Source: CAWHXG01 sp963833235 | Lineage (GTDB): Bacteria > Pseudomonadota > Alphaproteobacteria > Rhodobacterales > Rhodobacteraceae | Reading direction: 5' to 3' | Length of the DNA: 64,000 nucleotides | Assembly (NCBI GenBank): GCA_963833235.1 | Contig: CAWHXG010000002.1 | Coordinates: forward strand, 186,001 to 250,000 | Part shown: positions 45,811 to 53,963 of the stretch, piece by piece | Layout of the letters: every line of letters begins with the position of its first letter | Position numbering within the stretch: position 1 is the stretch's first letter | Notes under the pieces: generated by a model | What the model was told of the DNA's origin: nothing | Database searches by the model: none | What the model saw: only the letters and a program-made list of their open reading frames with translations | Position numbers and translations under genes: made by a program

Positions 45811-46776
45811 TCACCCCCAAAGCGCGGGATCGGGGGGGTGCACGCCGGCGTCGTCGTAGCGCAGCGGCGGCTCGCGATCGCGCGCCAGCAGGAGCGGCCC
45901 GTCGAGATCGGTGTAGGCCGCCCCCTGCGCCGCCAGCACCGCCGGCGCCATCCCCAGCGACGTGCCCACCATGCAGCCGAGCATCACGCCAAGGCCCGCC
46001 TCCCGCGCCGCCGCGACCATGGCCAGCGCCTCGGTCAGCCCGCCGGTCTTGTCGAGCTTGACGTTGACCAGGTCGTACTTGCCCGCCAGCCCTGCCAGCG
46101 AGGCGCGGTCGTGGGCGCTCTCGTCGGCGCAGACGGGCACGGGGCGGCTCATGCCACGCAGGGCCTCGTCGTCTCCGGCCGGCAGCGGCTGCTCCACCAG
46201 CGCCACGCCGAGGCGCTGCAGATGCGGCGCGAGGTCGGCGTAGATCGCGGCCGACCAGCCCTCGTTGGCATCGACGACGATCGTGGCTTCAGGCGCGCCC
46301 GCCCGCACAGCCTCCAGCCGCGGCATGTCGTCCGGCGTGCCGAGCTTGATCTTCAACAGCGGCCGATGGGCCTGTTCTGCCGCCGCCGCGCGCATCGCCT
46401 CGGGACTGTCGAGCGAAAGGGTGTAGGCGGTGATCATCGGCCCCGGTTCGGCCAGGCCCGCCAGCTGCCAGACGCGGGCGCCGGCACGCTTGGCCTGCAG
46501 ATCCCAAAGCGCGCAATCCACCGCGTTGCGCCCGGCGCCGGGGGCCATGGCGTCCTGCAACGCCTCCCGCGTCAGCCCCTCCGGCAGCGCCGCGATCTGC
46601 GCCGCCACGCTCTCCAGCGTCTCGCCGTAGCGGGCGTAGGGCACGCATTCGCCGCGCCCCGCCGCCGTCCCGTCGCGGGCGGTGACGGTCAGCACCGCGG
46701 CCTCCGTCTTGCTGCCCCGCGAGATGGTGAAGGCCCGGGCCAGCGCGAACCGCTCTGCCGCGACGCTGAGCTGCAC
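45811..46776 (-). CDS. dgcA: N-acetyl-D-glutamate racemase DgcA (enolase-superfamily dipeptide-epimerase type)
   Basis: The 321-residue protein has the muconate-lactonising-enzyme fold. It shows the catalytic Lys region KIKLG, metal ligands in VVDANEGWS, EQPLP and CADES, and the second catalytic Lys in VNVKLDKTGG. By fold alone it could be an L-Ala-D/L-Glu epimerase. Pairing with dgcN, three bases upstream, supports DgcA, which in the described D-glutamate pathway racemises N-acetyl-D-Glu to the L form. The family is well supported; the exact substrate is inferred from the neighbour. Confidence 0.88.
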   Translation of the reverse strand: MQLSVAAERFALARAFTISRGSKTEAAVLTVTARDGTAAGRGECVPYARYGETLESVAAQIAALPEGLTREALQDAMAPGAGRNAVDCALWDLQAKRAGARVWQLAGLAEPGPMITAYTLSLDSPEAMRAAAAEQAHRPLLKIKLGTPDDMPRLEAVRAGAPEATIVVDANEGWSAAIYADLAPHLQRLGVALVEQPLPAGDDEALRGMSRPVPVCADESAHDRASLAGLAGKYDLVNVKLDKTGGLTEALAMVAAAREAGLGVMLGCMVGTSLGMAPAVLAAQGAAYTDLDGPLLLARDREPPLRYDDAGVHPPDPALWG

Positions 46777-46779
46777 CGC

Positions 46780-47781
46780 TCAGACCGCCATCAGCGCGTC
46801 GACCAGCCGCCCCGCACCATGGCGGAACGGGTCGACCGCGGGCAGGCCCAGCCGCGCCTCGACCTCCGCCAGATGCGCCGCGGCCTCCTCCTCGGTCAGG
46901 TGCTGGGTGTTGACCGAGACGCCCACCACCACGCAATCGGGGTTGGCCACCCGCGCCATCGTCAGCGCCGCGTCGCGCACCTGCTCGAGCGACGGCGGCG
47001 CGTAGTCGGGCAGGCCGCGCATGTGGCTGCGCGTCGGCTCGTCGCACAGGATCAGCGCGTCGGGCTGGCCGCCATGGATCAGCGCCAGGGTGACGCCCGA
47101 GAACGAGACGTGGAAGAGGCTGCCCTGCCCCTCGATCAGGTCCCAGTGGTCGGGGTCGCCCGCGGGCGTCAGCCATTCGATCGAGCCGGCCATGAAATCC
47201 GCGATCACCGCGTCGAGCGGCACGCCGCCGCCGGTGATGAGGATGCCCGTCTGCCCGGTGGCGCGGAAGGTGCCCGGCAGGTCGCGCCGGCGCATCTCGG
47301 CCTCCATGGCGAGCGCGGTGTACATCTTGCCGACCGAGCAGTCGGTGCCCACCGCCAGACAGCGCTTGCCGGCCCGGCGCGTGCCGTCGGCGATCGGGTA
47401 GCGCACGGTCGGCACCCGCACGTCGTGCAGCTTCGTGCCGGCGGCCTTCGCGGCGCCCGCCAGATCGGGATCGTCGCGCAGGAAGGTATGCAGCCCCGCC
47501 GCCAGATCGAATCCAAGGCCGATGGCCTCCAGCAGGCAGGCCTTCCACGTCTCCGAAAACGTGCCGCCGCGGTTGGCCACCCCGATCACCAGCGTTCGCG
47601 CGCCCGCTTCCCAGGCCTCGGGCAGCGTCATGTCGGGAACCCTCAGATCCGCCTTGCATCCCGGCAGCCGGATCTGGCCGAGCGCGAATTCCGGCCGCCA
47701 GTCGCGGACCCCCTGCGCCACCTTCGCGGCAAGCTGATCGGGCGCGTCGCCGAGAAACAGCAGATACGGGGTCTGGATCAT
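46780..47781 (-). CDS. dgcN: DUF1611-family N-acetyltransferase DgcN
   Basis: The 333-residue protein starts MIQTPYLLFLGDAPDQLAAKVAQGV with a Rossmann-like first half (TLVIGVANRGGTFSETWKACLLEA). The second half opens with a P-loop-like motif (CLAVGTDCSVGKMYTALAMEAEMRRR), then GQTGILITGGGVPLDAVIADF and NPDCVVVGVSVNT. DUF1611 proteins beside DgcA have been described as D-glutamate N-acetyltransferases. An AAGGAG site precedes the ATG at 47781. dgcN-dgcA form an operon ending in the 58-bp array. Confidence 0.87.
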   Translation of the reverse strand: MIQTPYLLFLGDAPDQLAAKVAQGVRDWRPEFALGQIRLPGCKADLRVPDMTLPEAWEAGARTLVIGVANRGGTFSETWKACLLEAIGLGFDLAAGLHTFLRDDPDLAGAAKAAGTKLHDVRVPTVRYPIADGTRRAGKRCLAVGTDCSVGKMYTALAMEAEMRRRDLPGTFRATGQTGILITGGGVPLDAVIADFMAGSIEWLTPAGDPDHWDLIEGQGSLFHVSFSGVTLALIHGGQPDALILCDEPTRSHMRGLPDYAPPSLEQVRDAALTMARVANPDCVVVGVSVNTQHLTEEEAAAHLAEVEARLGLPAVDPFRHGAGRLVDALMAV

Positions 47782-47891
47782 CGGGGGCACTCCTTGCAGG
47801 GCCGGACCTGGCCGAAACGGCAGGGCCAAGCTATGGACCCGAACGCCATGGCTCGGCAAGCGGCCGGAGGCGAAGGCCAGGCGCCCCGCCC

Positions 47892-47995
47892 CCCCCTTTC
47901 GATATTCCATAAATATCCCGGGGAGGTCCGGAGGGGCCGGCCCCTCCGGCGCCGCCGCCGGCACCATGCGGAAGGCCAGCAGGCCGCGCCTTGCG
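47892..47995. repeat. 104-bp direct repeat, left copy (contains dispersed element copy 2)
   Basis: This unit matches 48047-48150 at 98 of 104 positions. It holds the dyad GATATTCCATAAATATC followed by a hairpin of GAGGGGCCGGCCCCTC type and ends GCCGCGCCTTGCG. It lies in the 439-bp gap between dgcN and mcl1, which otherwise shows no gene. Confidence 0.85.
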
Positions 47996-48046
47996 TTCCC
48001 CCCCAGCACCGCGACCGTGCACCACGGGCTGCACATCTGCGCCGCG

Positions 48047-48150
48047 CCCCCTTTCGATATTCCGGAAATATCCCGGGGAGGTCCGGAGGGGCTGGCCCCT
48101 CCGGCGCCGCCGCCGGCACCGTGCGGCAGCCCAGCAGGCCGCGCCTTGCG
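48047..48150. repeat. 104-bp direct repeat, right copy (contains dispersed element copy 3)
   Basis: This is the second copy of the unit at 47892, 155 bp downstream in the same orientation, with six substitutions. Its dyad is GATATTCCGGAAATATC. It ends 70 bp before the mcl1 start, so the mcl1 leader or promoter includes part of the duplication. Confidence 0.85.
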
Positions 48151-48220
48151 CCCCCCCGCCCCACGACCTAGCACCTTGGCCGGCACATCCCGCCCATCCC
48201 CGCTCCGGAGAACCCCGCCC

Positions 48221-49177
48221 ATGTCGTTCCGCATCCAGCCGCCCTCGCCCGCCCGCCCCAACCGCTGCCAGCTTTTCGGGCCGGGATCGAACGTGAAGCT
48301 CTTCGCGAAGATGGCCGCGAGCGACGCCGACGTGATCAACATGGATCTGGAGGATTCCGTGGCGCCCGGCGACAAGGACGCCGCGCGCGCCAACGTGGTC
48401 GCGGCGCTGAGCGGGGTCGACTGGGGCACGAAGCTCGTCAGCGTCCGGATCAACGCGCTCGACACGCCCTACTGGTACCGCGACGTGGTGGACCTGATCG
48501 AGCGGGGCGGCGACCGGCTGGACCAGATCATGATCCCGAAGGTCGGCTGCGCGGCGGACGTCTATGCCGTCGACGCGCTGCTGAGCGCGGTGGAACGCGC
48601 CGCCGGGCGCGCGGCGCAGGTGAGCCTGGAGGTCATCATCGAAAGCGCGGCCGGTCTGGCGCATGTGGAGGAGATCGCCGCCGCCTCCCCCCGGCTGCAG
48701 GCGATGAGCCTCGGCGCCGCCGATTTCGCGGCCTCCATGGGCATGCAGACCACCGGCATCGGCGGCACCCAAAAGGATTACTACATGCTTCACGAGGGCG
48801 CGCGGCACTGGTCGGACCCCTGGCACCACGTGCAGACGGCGATCGTGGCGGCCTGCCGCACCCACGGGCTGCTGCCGGTGGACGGCCCCTTCGGCGACAT
48901 CTCGGACGCCGAGGGCTTCCGGGCGCAGGCGCGGCGGTCGGCGGTGCTGGGCATGGTCGGCAAGTGGGCGATCCATCCCAGCCAGATCGCCCTGGCCAAC
49001 GAGGTGTTCACCCAGAGCGAGGCGGCGGTGGCCGAGGCGCGGGAGATCCTGGAGGCGATGGAGGGCGCCAAGGCCCGCGGCGAGGGGGCGACCGTCTACA
49101 AGGGCCGGCTGGTGGACATCGCCAGCATCAAGCAGGCCGAGGTGATCGTGCGCCAATCGGAGATGATCGCCCGGTAG
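48221..49177 (+). CDS. mcl1: L-malyl-CoA/beta-methylmalyl-CoA lyase
   Basis: This enzyme reversibly cleaves beta-methylmalyl-CoA to glyoxylate and propionyl-CoA, and L-malyl-CoA to glyoxylate and acetyl-CoA, in the ethylmalonyl-CoA pathway. The 318-residue TIM-barrel protein has NRCQLFGPGSNVKLFAKMAASDADVINMDLEDSVAP and the metal-binding EVIIESAAGLAHVEEI. The LGAADFAASMGMQTTGIGG and GKWAIHPSQIALANEVF segments follow. Length equals that of the Rhodobacter Mcl1. The start is at 48221, inside a longer open frame. Confidence 0.95.
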   Translation: MSFRIQPPSPARPNRCQLFGPGSNVKLFAKMAASDADVINMDLEDSVAPGDKDAARANVVAALSGVDWGTKLVSVRINALDTPYWYRDVVDLIERGGDRLDQIMIPKVGCAADVYAVDALLSAVERAAGRAAQVSLEVIIESAAGLAHVEEIAAASPRLQAMSLGAADFAASMGMQTTGIGGTQKDYYMLHEGARHWSDPWHHVQTAIVAACRTHGLLPVDGPFGDISDAEGFRAQARRSAVLGMVGKWAIHPSQIALANEVFTQSEAAVAEAREILEAMEGAKARGEGATVYKGRLVDIASIKQAEVIVRQSEMIAR

Positions 49178-49259
49178 CCGGCGCCGTCGCGCCGCGGGGG
49201 GCCGGCCGCTCCGGAGGGGTTCATCCGCCAGCCGTCCTTCCGCCTATCGCCCTGTCGCC

Positions 49260-49526
49260 TCAGACGAAGACCCGCCCCGCGGCGCTGGAGAGCAGCAGGG
49301 CGTAGCCGGCCCAGAGGCAGATCCTGTCGCGGCGGCGCCAGGCGTTCAGCCAGGTGTCGCGTCGGGCGTCGGCCTCGCGCGCCAGCGCCTCGGCCCCCTG
49401 GCCGATCGGGCGCGCCTGCCCCTTCGGCGCCACCAGCGCCTTGCGCCGGTCGAGCGCCAGCACCGGCACCGAGAGGAGCGCGATGCCGGCGAGGCTCATC
49501 AGGTCGAAGGCCTGCGCCCAGCTCAT
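49260..49526 (-). CDS. Small membrane protein of unknown function
   Basis: The 88-residue product has a hydrophobic N-terminal segment (FDLMSLAGIALLSVPVLAL), a charged middle (DRRKALVAPKGQARPIGQGAEALAREADARRDTWLNAWRRRD) and a C-terminal helix (ICLWAGYALLLSSAAG). The alternation of two membrane helices and an amphipathic loop looks like a real protein. I do not recognise a family. Confidence 0.6.
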   Translation of the reverse strand: MSWAQAFDLMSLAGIALLSVPVLALDRRKALVAPKGQARPIGQGAEALAREADARRDTWLNAWRRRDRICLWAGYALLLSSAAGRVFV

Positions 49527-49561
49527 CGCGCCCTACCGTCAGGCCGGCCCATTCCCGGGGC

Positions 49562-50095
49562 TCAGCCGCGCCAGGTGGCCACGACCTCGCGCGCGCCGTC
49601 CTTGTCCAGGCGATAGACGACCGCCTCGCGCTCGACCTCGAAGCCGCAGGCGCCGAACCAGCGGTCCTGCACGGCCTCCGAGGGCACCGCGCCGTCGAAG
49701 CGTTCCAGCCGCGAGACGTAGGGCTGCTTCCACCCGGCGGCGTCCGCCAGCTGCGCCTGGGTCAGCCCGGCGGCGGCGCGGGCGCGGCGCAGCTGGGTCT
49801 TGATCCGCGCCTCCTCGGCATTGGCCGCCACGAGGGCGCGCAGCTCCGGCCGCTCCGCCATCCGGGCCGCGAGGAAGGCCGCGCCCGAGGTGTCCGTCGC
49901 GGCGACCTCATCCGGCGCGGGCCTCGGCTGCACGGACGAGGCGCCGGCCTTGCCGCGCGGCTTGGCGGCTCTGCCGCGCGGGCTTCCGACGCTTGCGGCG
50001 GCACCCATTGCGGCGGCGGCGGTACGGGGCGCCTCCGGGCCGGATTGCGGGATCCTTGCCGCCTTGCCGCGGGTCTTGCGCTGACGTTCAGCCAT
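49562..50095 (-). CDS. XRE-family helix-turn-helix protein
   Basis: The 177-residue protein has a basic, low-complexity N-terminal half. The HTH domain lies at about 98-145: IKTQLRRARAAAGLTQAQLADAAGWKQPYVSRLERFDG. A short C-terminal part ends VYRLDKDGAREVVATWRG. The ATG overlaps the stop of the preceding small gene by 8 bases, so they form a two-gene unit that is divergent from accA. It resembles antitoxin-type regulators, but the partner is not a recognised toxin. Confidence 0.82.
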   Translation of the reverse strand: MAERQRKTRGKAARIPQSGPEAPRTAAAAMGAAASVGSPRGRAAKPRGKAGASSVQPRPAPDEVAATDTSGAAFLAARMAERPELRALVAANAEEARIKTQLRRARAAAGLTQAQLADAAGWKQPYVSRLERFDGAVPSEAVQDRWFGACGFEVEREAVVYRLDKDGAREVVATWRG

Positions 50096-50381
50096 GGTTG
50101 ATCGCCTCCATCAGGGGATTTTCGATGCCGCGGTCGCCCGGCACGCAGCGCGCGGCGGCGGCGCGCGCCGTGGCGGCCTGCCAGACGCCATGATGCATCA
50201 CCGGCTCGGCGCGGGCCTTGGCATCGACGCTCAGAAGGATCGCGCGGGTGCCACGCCGCACCGGATGGGCGTAGACGTCGAACCGCCGCGCCGCACCGTC
50301 CGCGTCGCGGCCCGACAGATCGAGGATCAGGCTGGAATCCGGCTTGTCGTCGCTGCCGAGGCCTGCCAGTTCGCCGGTCAC
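50088..50381 (-). CDS. Hypothetical protein coupled to the XRE gene
   Basis: This is a protein of about 97 residues: VTGELAGLGSDDKPDSSLILDLSGRD, RRFDVYAHPVRRGTRAILLSVD, then MHHGVWQAATARAAAARCVPGDRGIENPLMEAINHG. It has no membrane segment. The GTG at 50381 is chosen because a near-perfect GGAGGAGGAGG lies 6 bases upstream. I do not recognise the family; it may be a toxin-like or sensing partner of the regulator. Confidence 0.65.
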   Translation of the reverse strand: MTGELAGLGSDDKPDSSLILDLSGRDADGAARRFDVYAHPVRRGTRAILLSVDAKARAEPVMHHGVWQAATARAAAARCVPGDRGIENPLMEAINHG

Positions 50382-50478
50382 GAATGCCTCCTCCTCCGGG
50401 CTGAGGGCCCGGTGCTGCGCCAGGATCGCCGCGATCCCGTCCGGGCACCGCCGGCAGGACCCACGACCGTTGCGTGTA

Positions 50479-50507
50479 TTGGGGATATAACCTGCGGGGC
50501 ATATAAT
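50479..50507 (+). promoter_or_regulatory. Predicted sigma-70 promoter for accA
   Basis: A TTGGGG hexamer at 50479-50484 and a perfect TATAAT at 50502-50507 are separated by 17 bases. The start of transcription would fall near 50514, about 97 bases before the accA GTG. It overlaps the oppositely directed promoter of the XRE unit. Confidence 0.55.
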
Positions 50508-50512
50508 GTCAA
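50484..50512 (-). promoter_or_regulatory. Predicted sigma-70 promoter for the hypothetical/XRE unit
   Basis: Read on the minus strand, TTGACA (50512-50507) and TATATC (50489-50484) are 17 bases apart, a near-consensus sigma-70 promoter. The same sequence holds the imperfect palindrome TATAATGTCAACGTTATA (50502-50519), a candidate operator for the XRE protein. This AT-rich island stands out in a very GC-rich region. Confidence 0.6.
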
Positions 50513-50535
50513 CGTTATAGGTGGCGGAGGCGGAT

Positions 50536-50566
50536 AGCCCGCGCGCTTGTCTTCGGCGCGCAGGCT
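50536..50566 (+). promoter_or_regulatory. Hairpin in the accA leader
   Basis: An 11-bp stem with one mismatch (AGCCCGCGCGC / GCGCGCAGGCT) and a 9-base loop TTGTCTTCG lies between the predicted accA promoter and the start codon. No T-run follows. It may stabilise the mRNA or affect translation; the accA GTG lacks a strong Shine-Dalgarno sequence. Confidence 0.4.
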
Positions 50567-50610
50567 AAGTAAGTGCCGCGCGTCCGACAACGTGAAAGCC
50601 GCCAGCGCCC

Positions 50611-51573
50611 GTGACCCATTATCTCGACTTCGAGAAGCCGCTTGCCGAGATCGAGGGCAAGGCCGAGGAGCTGCGCGCGATGGCCCGCGCGACGCCCGAG
50701 ATGGACGTGGAGAAGGAGGCCGCGGCGCTGGACCGCAAGGCGCGGGACATGCTCAAGAGCCTCTACAAGGACCTGAGCGCCTGGCGGAAATGCCAGGTGG
50801 CGCGGCATCCCGAGCGCCCGCGCTGCCAGGATTACGTGGAGGCGCTGTTCACCGAGTTTACGCCGCTGGCCGGCGACCGCACCTTCGGCGAGGACCACGC
50901 GGTGATCGGCGGGCTGGCGCGGCTGGACGACGCGCCCTGCGTGGTGATCGGCCAGGAGCGCGGCCACGACACGACGACCCGGCTGGAGCGGAACTTCGGC
51001 ATGGCGCGGCCCGAGGGCTACCGCAAGGCGATCCGGCTGATGGGGATGGCCGACCGCTTCGGGCTGCCGGTGGTGACGCTGATCGACACGCCGGGCGCCT
51101 ATCCGGGCAAGGGCGCCGAGGAGCGCGGGCAGGCGGAGGCCATCGCACGCTGCACGGAGACGTGCCTGCGGATCGGCGTGCCGCTGGTGGGGGTGATCAT
51201 CGGCGAGGGCGGATCGGGGGGCGCCGTGGCGCTGGCCACGACCGACCGGCTCGCGATGCTGGAGCATTCGGTCTATTCGGTGATCTCGCCCGAGGGCTGC
51301 GCCTCGATCCTGTGGAAGGACGCCGAGAAGATGCGCGAGGCGGCCGAGGCGCTGCGCCTCACCGCGCAGGACCTCAAGACCCTCGGCGTGGCCGACAGGG
51401 TGGTGGCGGAGCCAATGGGCGGGGCGCAGCGGGACCGCGAGGCCGCCATCGCCAGCGTCGGCGCGGCGATCTCGGCGATGCTGAAGGAGGTGGGCGGGCT
51501 CTCGCGCGGGCGGCTGATCTCGGCCCGGCGCAAGCGGTTCCTTGGACTGGGAGCGAAAGGGCTGGCCGGCTGA
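50611..51573 (+). CDS. accA: Acetyl-CoA carboxylase carboxyltransferase subunit alpha
   Basis: AccA with AccD transfers the carboxyl group from biotin to acetyl-CoA, making malonyl-CoA. The 320-residue protein starts (GTG) THYLDFEKPLAEIEGKAEELRAMAR, with FTPLAGDRTFGEDHAVIGGLARL, LMGMADRFGLPVVTLIDTPGAYPGKGAEERGQAEAIA and GEGGSGGAVALAT. These form the crotonase-like core. The GTG at 50611 is the first start in frame with the family N-terminus. Confidence 0.96.
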   Translation: MTHYLDFEKPLAEIEGKAEELRAMARATPEMDVEKEAAALDRKARDMLKSLYKDLSAWRKCQVARHPERPRCQDYVEALFTEFTPLAGDRTFGEDHAVIGGLARLDDAPCVVIGQERGHDTTTRLERNFGMARPEGYRKAIRLMGMADRFGLPVVTLIDTPGAYPGKGAEERGQAEAIARCTETCLRIGVPLVGVIIGEGGSGGAVALATTDRLAMLEHSVYSVISPEGCASILWKDAEKMREAAEALRLTAQDLKTLGVADRVVAEPMGGAQRDREAAIASVGAAISAMLKEVGGLSRGRLISARRKRFLGLGAKGLAG

Positions 51574-51839
51574 GGCGGGGCCGTTGCTCTAAAGTCATTG
51601 CCCGGCCGCGCGCGCCCTTCGCGAAAGGGGGGGGCGCCGCCCCTCGCCCCTCCGGGCACTGCCCGGGGGGTACAGCCGAACCCTCCCCACCGGGCCTGAC
51701 CCGAGGCGCGTCACGACGCCGCGATCGTTCGGTCTCGGCGACGCTTGGGGCCCTGGGGCGGCCCAGCCGGCCCGTACGCTTCGCGCAACGGCTCGGTCGG
51801 CGCCGCGCGGTTGCGAAAGCAAGGGGCCGGCGGCGCCCC

Positions 51840-52610
51840 TCAGGCCGCGCCGCCGCGCCGCGCCGGGGAGGGCGCGGGCGCGGCGCGTCCCACCGCTTCG
51901 GCCCGCAGGCTTTCGGAGGCGCCTTCCACCGTCGCCTCGAGCTCGGCCATGAATCCCTTCAGGGGCCGCCCCGCCTCGATCGGCGCCAGGAACGCCACCA
52001 CCGCCAGCCCGGGCCTGCGGTAGACCCCGCGGCGCGGCCAGAACACCCCCACATTGGTCGCCGCCGGCACGCAACCCTGCCCGAGCTGCTCGTAGAGCGC
52101 GGCGGTGCCGATCTTGTAGGGCATCGCCACGCCCGGCGCCACGCGGGTGCCCTGGGGATAGATCACCAGCTGCCCCGGCCGCATGCGCCCCGCCTCGACC
52201 GCCGCCTTCATCGCCGCGATCGCCTGCCCGCGCTTGCCGCGGTCCACCGGGATGCAGCCCATGCGATGCGCGTACCAGCCCAGGATCGGCGCCCGGCGCA
52301 GCTGCGCCTTCATGATGAATTTCGGCCGGTCGAGGACCGAGCAGATCAGGATGATGTCGAAGAAGCTCTGGTGCTTGGCGGCGACCATCACCTCGCCCCG
52401 GGGCACCGCTCCACGGATCTCGGAGCGCAGGCCCAGCATCGCCCGCGCCGACCAGCGCACGTAGCGGCGATAGGTGCGCACCCCGGCAAAGGCATAGCGG
52501 CGGTGGACGAGCGCGAGCGGGGTGAACACCATCGCGAGCAGCGCCATGGCGGCATACATCTGCCCCGCGAAGACGAGCGAGCGGAACCAGCGCCAGGCGT
52601 ATCGGATCAT
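51840..52610 (-). CDS. 1-acyl-sn-glycerol-3-phosphate acyltransferase (PlsC family)
   Basis: PlsC makes phosphatidic acid from lysophosphatidate. The 256-residue protein has a membrane segment (AGQMYAAMALLAMVFTPLAL), then the catalytic H-x4-D box (AAKHQSFFDIILIC) and FIMKAQLRRAPILGWYAHRMGCIPVDRG. The acceptor motif QLVIYPQGTRVAPG follows. The start at 52610 (MIRYAWRW) was chosen; the open frame continues upstream into biased sequence. The C-terminal 20 residues are Ala/Arg-rich. Confidence 0.92.
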   Translation of the reverse strand: MIRYAWRWFRSLVFAGQMYAAMALLAMVFTPLALVHRRYAFAGVRTYRRYVRWSARAMLGLRSEIRGAVPRGEVMVAAKHQSFFDIILICSVLDRPKFIMKAQLRRAPILGWYAHRMGCIPVDRGKRGQAIAAMKAAVEAGRMRPGQLVIYPQGTRVAPGVAMPYKIGTAALYEQLGQGCVPAATNVGVFWPRRGVYRRPGLAVVAFLAPIEAGRPLKGFMAELEATVEGASESLRAEAVGRAAPAPSPARRGGAA

Positions 52611-53073
52611 CGGGGCCTTCCCGGCGCGGAAGGCGCCGCGCCGAGCCTCCGCCATCCGCCCGCCGCCTGCAAGGGTGGGGCTGCGGGGCGGGCCGGGCAC
52701 GCGGGGCCCGGCTTTGGTGCGTCGGCGGGAGGCGGGCCTCTTTCCGCCCTGCCGCGAGGCTGCTAAAACGGCAGGTGGCCGCTCTCGGCCCTCAGGCGGA
52801 AGGGGACGGCCCATGGAGATCGTCTGTCGGAACTGCTCGGCGCGCTACGACATCCCCGACCGGGCGATCCCGGCCAGCGGGCGCGACGTGCAATGCAGCG
52901 CCTGCACGCATGGCTGGTACCAGCTGCCGATCACGGAGGCGCCGGCTGGGTCGGCCAGACAGGCTGGGACGGACAGGCAGGCTGGGGCGGACAGGCAGGC
53001 TGGGGCGGGCGGAATGGCCGGCGCGTCCGCAGGGAAGGCCCCCGTGCGCCCCGGCGGCCCGCTCGCGCCTACG

Positions 53074-53358
53074 CCGTCGGCAGGGCCGGAGGCCGCCCGC
53101 CAAGGCACAGCCAGAGGGCCGGTGCCCGCGCCATCGGCAAGGCCGGAGGCCAGCCGTCCAGGCACAGCCGGCCCGCCCGCGCCCGCGCCATCGGCAAGGC
53201 CGGAGGCCAGCCGTCCGGGCACAGCCGGCCCGCCCGCGCCCGCGCCGTCGGCAGGGCCGGAGGCCAGCCGCCCAGGCACAGCCGGTGCGCCCGCGCCCGC
53301 GCCGTCGGCAGGGCCGGAGGCCAGCCGTCCAAGCACAGCCAGAGCGGCGGTGTCCCCG
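53074..53358 (+). repeat. Five 57-bp tandem repeats in the zinc-ribbon gene
   Basis: Copies start at 53074, 53131, 53188, 53245 and 53302, exactly 57 bp apart, and each codes for a 19-residue unit (PSARPEASRPGTAGPPAPA). Because 57 is a multiple of three, gain or loss of copies keeps the frame. Confidence 0.9.
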
Positions 53359-53720
53359 CCTCCGCCCCCCCACCGGCCGGCCCACCCGAGACGACCTCGG
53401 GAGGCCCGGCCGCTCGCCCGGGCGGCACCTTGGGTGGGGGTGCGGACGAGAACGACGCCGGGGAGCCGGACGACGGAGGGCCGCCTCCGCCGCGCGGGAT
53501 GCCGCCCCCCCTGCCCGCCAGCCAGCGGATCGACCCGAAGGTTCTGGCGCTCCTGCGCGAGGAAGCGGAGCGGGAGACGCGGGCGCGCCGGCAGACCGGA
53601 CAGGATGCCCAGGCCGGCACGCCGTCCATCGCCCGTACCGGCCCTGGGGGGGCAGAGGGCGGTGACGGCGACCTGGCACCGCGCCCGGCCCCGATCGTGG
53701 TGGAGACGCAGCCGCTGTCG

Positions 53721-53963
53721 CCCGGACCCGGGCGCCCGACGGATGCACCCGGACGCGGGCGCCCGACGGATGCGCCCGGACGCGGGCGCCCGACGGATGC
53801 ACCCGGACCCGGGCGCTCGATGGATGCACCCGCGCGCGGGCGCCTGGCGGACCCATCCGGACGCGCGCGCCCGGCGGATGCACCCGGACCCGGGCGCCCC
53901 TCGGATGCACCCGCGCGCTCGAGCCCGGCCGATATACCCGGGAGCGTACGCCCGACGGATGCG
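53721..53963 (+). repeat. Nine 27-bp tandem repeats in the zinc-ribbon gene
   Basis: Units of 27 bp begin at 53721 and every 27 bp to 53937, coding for nine-residue PGRGRPTDA-like units. The first three are almost identical and later ones are more diverged. This is a second, independent array in the same gene. Confidence 0.88.

Noticed and set aside
44681..45820. Minus-strand open frame running through the 58-bp repeats
   Set aside because: It exists only because the repeat lacks stops in that frame; the translation is low-complexity and overlaps two real genes.
45838..48171. A 777-residue plus-strand open frame over dgcA and dgcN
   Set aside because: The opposite strand carries two conserved enzymes. 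The translation is Arg/Gly/His-rich with no domain.
49562..50381. Calling the XRE unit a toxin-antitoxin system
   Set aside because: The layout fits, but the small partner shows no known toxin motif, so I leave it as hypothetical.
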